The position numbers and the translations under genes were made by a program. The notes beneath the pieces were generated by a model that worked only from the letters and a program-made list of their open reading frames with translations, did not search any database and was not told the origin of the DNA. Shown here in pieces: positions 40,980-58,300 of a stretch of DNA of 64,000 nucleotides. The stretch lies in contig CAWZYM010000026.1 of assembly GCA_963966185.1 (NCBI GenBank), positions 689,046-753,045 on the forward strand, in the 5' to 3' direction. Within the stretch, counting starts at the first letter, position 1, and every line of letters starts with the position of its first letter. The DNA is from Rhabditoides inermis. Lineage: Eukaryota; Nematoda; Chromadorea; Rhabditida; Rhabditidae.

Positions 40980-41179
40980 ACGTCTCCTCTCTCGTGGCCA
41001 CTGCATCTGAATCGATTGCAGTGGGGCGGGGCGGGAGAGAGAGTGGCGAGAGAGCGTGTCACTCGTAGAGGGCGGGAGGAAGAGTGAGGATGGGGAGAGA
41101 GTGTGTGGAGGGCGGAGGGTGCGAGGGGGAGAGGGGAACGACGTGCTGACAGCAGTCGCATTCCCTCCCGAGATTCGAG
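34835..41179. other. Gene-poor region before the rabphilin ATG
   Basis: No further coding signal. It contains GA/CT arrays near 35410-35450, 35757-35822, 36247-36273, 38065-38205, 38333-38376, 38693-38735, 38865-38900, 39152-39245, 40577-40642, 40815-40853 and 40916-40971, plus the GGA array at 39929. It may be the promoter or a large first intron of the rabphilin gene. Confidence 0.6.
39929..40126. repeat. GGA trinucleotide array, about 200 bp
   Basis: Nearly uninterrupted GGA/GAG repeats (about 65 units) with one AAG interruption near the start. The three frames read poly-Glu, poly-Gly and poly-Arg, and the reverse strand reads poly-Leu. None has gene context. Confidence 0.95.
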
Positions 41180-47737
<6,558 letters not shown>

Positions 47738-47746
47738 TGGTGCATT
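47738..47746 (+). promoter_or_regulatory. Candidate primer binding site (tRNA-Gly type)
   Basis: TGGTGCATT is complementary to a tRNA 3' end reading AATGCACCA, as in some tRNA-Gly species. It lies immediately after the proposed LTR terminus. The match weakens after nine bases, so this is tentative. Confidence 0.4.
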
Positions 47747-48775
47747 AACCGTTTTAGAAACGAACACGGACTCACTGAACCACCTCAGTCTAATTCTAAT
47801 TTGTGTGAATGTATCTAACAAATCTCACCCGTTACGCGCAAGCGTAGTCAAGGCACGGTGAATAACCCAGGAGTGGAGGGATGCACTAACAGCCGAGTGA
47901 TTGGATTCCGCTCACGTAACCACGCGTGACGTCTGATATCAGAAAGGTCTCACCGAGTAACGTTCACTTATGGTATAGATTCGTCGATAACATTTGTATA
48001 CACCCACACAGGTAACTTCACAGTGCTCTCTTGTATATTGTGTCAGCCTCACAGGTGTGTATACTAATAGTTAGATCTAGCCGCACAAGGCCAGATCGCA
48101 CTAGATGGGAGAAACCGGATGTCAATAATTCGATGCGCACGAACATAACACATCAACAACAGGTCCCCTTTCTAGAGAATCTCCCTTCCTAACAGATGAT
48201 CGCGGCGAGAGATAAACTGCGGGCCCGCATGAATAACCTGATCCTATTGGGAGAATAAGGTCACTCGCGGTGAAGAGACAGCTCATTCCCAGTCTGACTG
48301 CCGCGACTACACGTCGTTGCATCTACTTCGTACAGCGTCTACTACCGATCCCCTGCGTCAACTACATCAGAGGTACACAGATTTCGTTATCACCAGCACA
48401 CAGTAGAGCTTCCTCGAGCACTACAGTAACACCTAGCTGTGCGTACCGTAACCCGTGATACCACCCGTGTTTGCACATCACCGCGAGCACTTGTAGTAAA
48501 ACGCACCCAAGCCCACTCCACCCGCTTCTCTCGTAAAACAGAGAACGGCACATCGCCTGCTGAAAGCTTCACCGAAAGGGGAGCCTAAGCAACACACGGC
48601 CAGCTTGGAATAGCAAACCAGCTGTCCTCACATAACAGTAACATCAAAGCACGAGAGCGCTAACACCTAGTCTCGAAGTCGCGTGACGGACAGACAGGTG
48701 AACGGGACGCCTTCCCGTCTCTCACACCAGGCCACGCACCCGTGCAGAATCCCTGCCGGGCAGCAGCCTCTTCCC
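47747..48775 (+). other. Retroelement leader, non-coding
   Basis: No conserved frame. This is the untranslated leader between the primer site and the palindromic array, presumably carrying packaging and splice signals that I cannot identify. Confidence 0.5.
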
Positions 48776-49049
48776 GGACACGGTCCGATCTCCCCGGACA
48801 TAGTCCGATCTTCCCGGACACAGTCCGATCTCCCCGGACACAGTCCGATCTACACGGACACGGTCCGATCTACCCGGACATAGTCCCATCTACACGGACA
48901 CCGTCCGATCTACCCGGACATAGTCCGATCTACACGGACACGGTCCGATCTACCCGGACATAGTCCGACCTACAAGGACACGGTCCGATCTCCCCGGACA
49001 TAGTTCCGCTTGTCACGGACACAGTTCCGGCTGACACGGACAAAGTTCC
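48776..49049 (+). repeat. Fourteen-copy palindromic 20-bp tandem array in the leader
   Basis: Units of about 20 bp each carry GGACnnnGTCC (centres ACG, ATA, ACA or ACC), separated by GATCTACCC-like spacers. The first eleven are GGACnnnGTCC and the last three are GGACnnnGTTCC with altered spacers. The period is close to two helical turns, so all palindromes face the same side of the helix. The position, in the 5' leader before Gag, is the same as that of the Su(Hw) insulator array of gypsy. Protein binding is inferred, not shown. Confidence 0.85.
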
Positions 49050-49305
49050 GATTGCCGCAAGCACTCTCGGCTCGGCAAGCGAACCAGCTTCACCGATCAA
49101 GGTGCACGTCTGAGCAGAACCTCTGCCAGCGGCATACCCACCTGATCCGAGCCCCCGACGATCGATCAGGCACAACCTGAGAGAAGCTCGTACCCAAGCG
49201 GACAGCACGTCGTACACCGCCCATCCCCAAGCAGTAAGACCAGATCATCTGGCAGCCCATCCTACGCAACTGCCAAGTCCGCACCCGTCACGCGATAGTC
49301 ACGCG

Positions 49306-52300
49306 ATGAACCCGAGTGACCCTGACGGGAAAGGCGCGCCGCCCACTCAAAAGGGCGCAGTGTACAAGATCTACCAAGGGGAGATTATTGGGGATAGCGG
49401 ATTGAGAGTCCCGAAGGAACTGTTCTCCCCCGAACAGCTGGCGGAGATTGCCGAGAAGGGGGAGACCCAGGCTGAGATAGTCGAGAGCCAGATCGCTCTC
49501 CTCATCGAAACCTGGAAGGAACAGTATCCAGCCGCCGCGGAGCTGGCGGAGAAAGCGGACATCCAGCGTCGTCTCTCTCTGAAGGTCGCCGACACGGCCA
49601 CACCCTTCATCCCGATAAAGAATGAAGAGGACTGGAATCAAGCGGCCGACTTGATGAAGGAGATTCAGAAGCAAGACCGTAGGCAGTTCGAAGCCGAGGC
49701 GGCGTACTTTGAGAAGCAAGAGGAAATGCTGAAGTCTACTCTCGGCGACTCAGACGCCGCTCCAACCCTTCGCGAGTTCTATCTACAAATGAGCACCAGC
49801 ATGAGAAGGGCGAGGAAGGCACTCGCACGCCAGAAATCTGGCATTCTCGCTGAGTTGAAAAAACATAACCAAAACGCTGCAAGAATCCTCGATTTCAGTA
49901 TTCGACACTTCCCCGAGGGAGAGGTGTCGGACCGCGAGTCTCTCGAGGAGGAAATCGCCGCTGCTGAAAAAAGGACAGAAGAGGAAGGTGAGTGCAAGAG
50001 GGAAAAGGGTGACGAAAGCCAACCGAACGACGAATTTCAGATTGCGTTCAAGACAAACTCGACCGTCGAATCGTCTGCGCCTGAGCCGCCCGTGAGATCC
50101 AAGCCGGACTCACCGAGCAGCGCAGGAAAGCAAGTCACACCTGCCGCGCATCCAAATACCGAGATAAGTGAAATAGTCGAGAGAATGGAAAGCGAGAGAA
50201 GCCCGGCACATCACCAACCGATTTTTCAGGGAAAAATCGAACACACCCCCGGAAACGACCAGTTCATCACACCCAAGTCCGCCCTCCCCATCGCCAAATT
50301 CAATTCCCCAACAAATCCCGTGCAAAAAGCTTTTAACCTGGTAATCGATTGCTGTCTGGATGGGGACAAAAAGGGCGTGACATGGAAAAATGAGACAAAC
50401 GAGAGTTATCAAACGTTCAAAACGGGAATCGCTGACACACCAGCAAATCCGAACCAGGTAATTACGAGCTCATTCGATGAAAACTGGGCAAAACCGTACT
50501 ACGAGGGGATGGCAGCGAGGCAGACGGCGAGGTTGGCCAGCGACGACGAGTTCCGCGACTTCCAGAGAAGATTCGAGCGCCTGAAACAAACAAGTAGGAG
50601 CGCTTCGATCGCGGGAGAAGAAGACAACAATAACTGGCCCCTACCGGAAGTGAAAACTTACGGAAAAGAAAAGGCGGAGAAGTCGAAGAAAAAAGAGCGG
50701 ACAAAGAAAAAAGAAATTGATTCCAGCTCAGACTCCGAGAGCGAGACAGATTCGGACAAGAAAAAGAAAGAGAGGAAGAACAAAAAGAAACAGAGGAAAG
50801 AGGCAAAAAAGGGGAAGAAGGACAAAAGGAAGAAGAGAAACAAGCGCTCACCGTCGTCCTCATCCACCAGCACCTCCGACTCGTCGTCCTCCTCCACTTC
50901 ATCCGACGAATCCTCGGACTCCGACTCCTCATCCGACTCGTCCTCCTCCTCATCAACCACATCGACCTCGACCTCCTCGACGACGAGCCAGTCGGCATCT
51001 GAAAAGAATAAGGGAAGGAGGAAGGCAAAAAACAAGAAGAGGGAGAAAAAGAAAGAAAAGAGAGAGAGGAGGAGAGCCAAGTCCCGAGAGAGGCGAAACC
51101 GATCGATCGACCCCCGAATTTTCACTACCATGGCTCTATCCAACATCATCGACATGCCTGAGTTTGATGGGTCGGTCAAGCAGTGGAAACTGTTCTACCA
51201 GACCTTCACGGCACTGATGGAGGGCCAAAGCGATATAGTGAAACTCACGAAGCTCAAGCAGTGTTGCAAGAGAGAGGCGGCTGGAGTGATCAACCACTTC
51301 GGAATGAGCGCGGAGAATTACAAGCCAGCCATGACAGCCTTGAAGAGAGCGTACGGGAGCGAGACAAAATTGATCAAATCCCTCTGGGACGAGTTCAGGG
51401 CCACCCAGCCCGCCAGCGATCACTACGCCTCAGTGAAAGCGACATACAACACGATCAAAGCGATCATGGTGCAGCTCATGGAACTCACAAGGGTCCGTGG
51501 GAACGATCTCACAACCGAGATAACAAGAAGGTTTCCGAAAAGATTCTGGGGAAAGCTGATGGCAGCTGAGGTAAGAGCAGACGGAAACGTCAAGAAATTC
51601 CTCAAAGAGCTAGAAAGAATCGTGACCGAATACGAAGACACCGAGAAGAACTTCGAGACCTTTACCAGAGGCAGACAGATGATGGCAAAGGAGAAGGGGG
51701 GCCACAAGGGCCGCTCGCAGTCGAAGAAACCATACCAAAATGGGAAAAAAGGTGGGGGGAACGGTCAAAATGGCAATCAGCAAAACCAAGGTAATGGTGG
51801 ACAATCCGGAGGCAATGGTGGATTTCAAAAGAAAGGGAAGTTCCGAAGAGGACAATCCCAACAAAGAAACCAAAACGGACAGAACCAGAACGCCAAGAGT
51901 AGCAACAACTATGAAAAGAAAAACCCCCAACAGCAAAGCAAAGGGGGCGGAAACCAGAGTAAAGGTGGGCAGAAAAACCAAGGAAACAATGGTGCCAAAG
52001 GCAACCAGCAGAATGGGTCAGGAGGCAAGGGATTCCAGAATAAAAAAGAATTCAAGGGCAAGAAGAAGGGAAACGGCAACAATAAAAAACAACAGGTGCA
52101 ATTCTCCCACTCACCTTCCAGATCCCAATCCCCAACAATCCCGCGACCCTTCCACCAAAGAATGGCCAAGACCGACGCCAGAGAGAAGGCCGGCGACTTG
52201 ATGATCTTCTCGCCGAACGTCAAAAACCACCGGAACAACGCTCTGCAACAGATGGATATCATGGTGGACACAGGCGCACAAAAATCCTGCATCGACGCTG

Positions 52301-55300
52301 AAGTCGCAAGACAATTGAACTTACCGATCATCTCGGGAAAGAGAAAAGCCGAGTTTCAAATGTGGAACGGCGAGACACACACCATCGATACCCACTACGT
52401 TCGTCTAACTATGTACCACAACAAGGTCAAGGTGACAGCAGACGTGATGGTGTGCGAAAACCTGGCATTCGATGAGCCGAGACCACAGATTAGACAAGAA
52501 GACGAGAAGGCGGTAAGGGATGCAGGAGCGAAGATCATCGGCGGTACTAGGAGAGTGGAGCTGATAATGGGAATTGACCAATGCTACTCGACATTCGGCA
52601 ACCTGCAGCCCACAACCCTACCAAGCAGAAAGGTGCTGCTCCAATCAAGCCTCGGAGACACCATCTGCGGAAAGGCCAAGATGACGGTGTGGAAAATGAA
52701 CAAGATGAGAACGACAAAGGAGGACAACGAACTCATGTGGAGAGTGGTAAACGTGGGTCTCGAGGACATCGATGACATCGAGATCAAGAAGAGGGTGCGA
52801 CAGCACTTCCTCGACACGGTCGCCATCACCGAGACCGGGCAAGTGATGGTAGAATGGCCACTCAAACCCAGAGCAAAAGAGCCGTTCCATGATAACTATG
52901 ACGTTGCAATGCAACAGTTCCTCCACCTCATCAACACATGCAACAAAAAGAAGCCAGGACTATTCCAGCTGATCCAGACACAATTCCAAGATTTGATAAC
53001 TAAAGGAATCTTGGAGCCAGTAGACGTGGACAGGGACGGAGTGTTCATGTACCTCCCCTACCACGTGGTCTGGAACGACAAGTCGGACACTACGCCAGCG
53101 CGAGTGGTCTTCAACGGTAGCTCCCACAAAAGGGGAGAGCCCAGCCTGAACGACCTCGTCTATGCTGGAGAGACGACTCTCCCGGACTTGTGCGGAATAC
53201 TCTTGAGAACAAGGGAAGCACCCTACCTCATGCAAGCAGACGTAAAGTCGGCGTTTCACACAGTCCTGATCAACCAGAAGAGTCAGGACCTGACCAGGGT
53301 GATATTCATCAAGCCCGGAACGGACATCAGCAAGCCCTTGAACAGAGAGGACATACAGATCCTCGCATTCACCAGACTTCCCTTCGGAGTGAACGCTTCA
53401 GGCTACCTCCTCGCCGAGGCGATAAAATTTTTTGTGAGCCACAACTGCCACGACCAGGCCCTCAAGGACAACATCGAGTTCAATCTCTATGTGGATAACC
53501 TCTTCATGACCTTCGGATCGCGCAAAGAATCCTACGAATGGTACAAAAAGTCGAAGGAGCTGTTCGCGGCGATGGGAATGTGTATCAGGGTGTACGCATC
53601 CAATGAAACCGGAATATACGAAAAGCTACCGGAGGAGGATCTGGCGAAGGGGAGGATGTCCAAGGTGCTGGGAATGATCTGGGATGTGAACGCAGATACA
53701 TACTCAGTTCGCAAGCCCGATTTGAAGAAGTTCCTGTACCTCGACTACACTACGAAACGAGTCGTGTCCAGCGTCATCGGCAGCACGTTCGACCCCCTCG
53801 GATTGTACGCACCAGTCACAGTGGGATCGAAACTATTGCTCAAGAAGTTCTGGGTAGTCAACCAACTGGACTGGGACACAAAACACTACGACCCCAATGA
53901 CAAGGAAGTCGTAGATGCCACCATTCGATTGATCGAGGAAACGGACATGACAGTTCCGAGACAGCTCGAAGACGTGAAGTTCAGCAGCACACACGAACTC
54001 GTGGTGTTCACAGATGCCAGCAAAGACTGCTACGGAGCAGTCGCATACCTACGCTCTCCATCAAAGAAAAAGAGCGGAGACTTCGCTGTCAACATGCTGA
54101 TGGCAAAGCAAAAGCTCGCGCCAGAGAAGGGAAAGAACACGATTCCCCACCTGGAACTATGCGGGATCGTCGTCGGAACTAAGCTAGCCAGCTTCATTCT
54201 CTCCCACACAACCCTCAAGATCGTCCGCGTCTGCATCATGAGTGACTCGGAGATCGCTCTTCAATGGATACAGCACGGACCGCGCGAGAAGAACGAAGAG
54301 TTCGCAGAGAGCAACTGGAGAAAGGGACCGGACTTCCTCAAAAAGGAAGAACGAGAATGGCCAGAAGTGCACATTGCCTTCCCAATCGACGACGATCCGA
54401 CAGAGGAGAAGGTAACGGAGGAGACAATGAAGCACCCCATCATGATGCACGCAGCAAGGAAAAAGGAAACTATTCCAGCGGCAACACAGGCGCTCAACTC
54501 CTTCAGAATGGTTACACAACCCGCCACAAATGTACTCAACAAGATGATTGCAGCCGCTGCATACGTCATTCAATTCCTCGCACTCATCGCCAAGCCAATC
54601 ACCGAAAGGAGAAGGCTAAAGATCCCCGAAATCTACACCAAGTTCGAGGGGAGCGTCGAGGGAAGAGCGGCCGGCAAAAACGTACTCATCAGGATTCACC
54701 AGCAAGCACACATCGCAGCAATACTCGAAATGAGATCGCGGGTGGATGTGAGGCTGGACGAAGACGGAATATACTATCAGTATTCACGGATCAAGGACTC
54801 GGAGCACTGTTTCAGAAGACCAGTCATCATCCAAAAAACAAGACTGTTCGAAGCACTGGTTGACGATATACACCAGCAAATGTTCCACGCCGGATTCGCA
54901 TCAACCGTCGCCGAGTACAACTCCCGCTACTTCACTCCAAAACTTCGAGCATCGATGAAGCCACTACTGCGGAAGTGTGTACAGTGCCAAAAGGCAAAGG
55001 CAAGACCATTCCCCATGCAAACGAGACCCGCACTGCCAGAAGTGAGAACTATGAGAGCATTTCCATTCGAGGCATGCGGGGTGGATTTCGCAGGGCCCGT
55101 GTACTATTTGAACGAGACGTCGCAAGTGAAAGAGAAGGCATACATCGTGCTGTTCACATGCCTATCGTCTCGACTCATTCACATGGAACCTATTTACTCA
55201 ATGGATACTGATCAATTCCTCTACAGCCTGGCGAGGCTAGCGGCGAGATACACTTTGCCACTTCGACTGTTCTCAGACAACGGAAGCACGTTCGTGCTCG

Positions 55301-58300
55301 CCGAGAAGTTGACGGCAGGCAAGGCGGGATCGAGAAGCCCAACAGCATACCTCGACGGAGAACTGGGAAGGAGAAATGTCAAATGGCACCGAGTGATCAG
55401 TATGGCACCGTGGAGTGCCGGAGCATGGGAAAGAATGGTGGCTCTGGGGAAGGCAAGCCTGTATGCGGCAATGAAGGGAATAACACCAGACAGAGTGCAA
55501 CTGGAAACGATGATGCAACAATGCTCACGCATCGTCAACTCCAGACCCATCATCCAGTGCAGCGAGACGGGTCGAGTGACCGAGACGACACGACCGATCA
55601 ACCTTCTGATTCCCCTTGAGATACAGAAAAAGGACGAGGACCCTGTGCAAAAGGCGATAGACTCACCACACGTTGAGCCTAAGAAGACCAAGCAACCGGC
55701 AACGAAAGGGCAAGTTCAGGACCAGGAGGAAGAGCCAGCCAAAAAGGCAGCACCCTCGGTATCGAGAGCGGGCAGAAACAGAAGGGCACCAAACCGGTTC
55801 ACGTTCTGCATCATGCTGATCCTGCTATCCGGAGCGGCAGCGCACACACAGAACGCAGAAGTGAGGGAATACTCAGAGTTAGTCGTGGAACAGTACGCAA
55901 TCGCTGTCGCCAACAACGACCTGAGGACAGTGGAAGGAATTGTGCAAATGGCGAAGCTGGATGGAATCCACTTACCCTACATACGACCTCCCAACCCCAC
56001 TTCCAAGACTATCCCTACCAGTACACCTACAACGGCACCGACTACCACAAAGCCATACACTCGGAAAACGTCTACTACGATCAAGTCTACAACACTGACA
56101 GAGACTACCCGTAAGTACACGAGTGTAACAACCCCAAGCCCAACGACAAAAGCCAAAATAACCACATCTGCAACGACTCTATCCAAAGGGCGAACCTGGA
56201 AATCCCAGGCGTCAGCGAGGACGACGACGCAGAGCGCAGGCAGATCGGGGAAGGTGACAGCGAGGCCGGCGCTGATCACGGACGAACGCATCGCAACCGC
56301 GATACGGGAGGGGCTGAAAAAGGCAGAGCGTGAGATTAGTAGCATGAAACGGCAACCGAGGGCACGAGCACCCATGGGGCCTGGACGCTCGAGAGCACGT
56401 AGCCGAGGTAGGAAGAAGGGAACAGTGAAAAAACCAACAAATAATGAACAGGCACAGACTACGGTCTCAACGGAAAAGGAGACGAAGATCCAGAAACTCA
56501 GGAAGATGGCCAAGCAGGCAGCGAGCGAATCCCTGAAAAGCGCAGTTTCATCGACTATAAAAACGGCAGGGCAGGAAGCGATGGGAATGATAACAAACGA
56601 AGTGTTGAACATCACCATCGGTAGCGTGGTGGAGAAGCTAACTCAGTCACATGAATTGAACAGCGAAGAAAAGCTCGAGCTAAGTGAAATGACGCGAGAG
56701 GAGATAGAAGATCTCGCCGAGCAACAAGAAATCGAGTTAGAGTATGAAGAACCCACCTATGTGGACGAGGAGATGAAGCGGCTGTTCTCCGGAGCAGATG
56801 ACGACTCCGAACCCGAAATGGACGGCATGACTGAAACAAACGAAGATAAGTTAGAGGCATCCACGGGAAAAAATGAAAGCACGCGCGTCTATATCGGAAA
56901 TCATTACGAGAATGGATCCGTGATCCACCCACAAGAGCACTTCCTGATTATCGAACCAGCATACTCGGGATCAATACAGTGCACAGATGAGGGCGTACAA
57001 CTATTCGATCACGCAAAGACCGATGAATACACAAAATACAGGGTTTGCATAGACGAGGACGAGAAGGCTTGCAATGATGAAGTGCGCGCAGCAATCGATG
57101 AGTTAGAAGGAATAACTATCCCTGTGGACGCACACGTCATTGTGCACCCTTTCTTGGTGACTTGGAGAAAATACAACGGCAAAAGAAACGAGGTAATCAA
57201 GCACACATGTCCAGGAATCGACCTATGCAGCGTAAACCACTGTACCATATGCATGTACCAAACCCTAGTCAACCCTCACTGCCACAAAAAGAAGGCGATA
57301 CTGTTCCTCGCGCTCATCACAATAATCCCCGGTACGCTTCTGGCGCTACTGATTCGCTGCAGGCAACGCATAAAGAAGGCATGGAGGGATAGGACAATGT
57401 GCAGACGATCTGCTGGATGTTGCGCAAGAACCGCTGCGTGCTGCGTGCGGAGGAAGAAAAAGGACATTCCCCGACCAGCCGAAGAAGAGGAAACAACCGA
57501 AAACATGCTAGACGAGAGGGTAGAAGAGACGCAGGTTGACGTTGAAAGGAGAGAGTCAGACGACATGAGCGGAATCAGCAGATACACCCCAATCCCATTC
57601 AACGTGCAGCAACCAACGTGCATCATACGAAGCGACCGATCAGTGAGGTACTCTAAACGCCCACTGTCCATGTCACTCTCGACCCTCACCCAGATCGCGA
57701 TAGCAGTAAGCTTTATCACAGCATGTACCGCCGAGACATGCGATAAGACGACCCCAATTACGACCGAGGCCATAACGTGCTCACGGGACTCATGCTCAAC
57801 CCAAACGTCAATCAACATGTTCTTTACGAGTATCGATCGAACAGTGTGCATAAACATTGAATACCCCGGTAAGAAAATGCAAAAGACGATGATTCACTTG
57901 AAAGACGTGACATGGACCTGTGGAGCCTCTCGCACTCTGTACACCAGAAACATAACGACAAAAACTGAGTCGATTAGAAGATGTGCGGGGAGCGGATTGT
58001 GTACCGGAGGCAAATGCAACGACATCGATCAGGACACAATCATTAGCGAGTTTAGCGAAGCGAACAAGTACAGCGGGGCAACATACTGTACAAACAAATG
58101 CGGATTCCTCCTGTGCAAGTGTCTCACACTGTCAAGCAGCTGCCTATACTACAGAGTATACGCTAAGCCAACGACATACGATTTAGTGGAAATTATCGAG
58201 TGCAACTATTGGGTGCCTGAAGTTTCACTAGAAGTAACAACGGTCCCACCCCACGGAGAAAAGACGATTGAGACAGTGAAGCTTGTCGATAGCATGGCCA

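Noticed and set aside
48776..49049. CRISPR-like repeat array
   Set aside because: No unique spacers; it is a direct tandem array in a eukaryotic retroelement leader.
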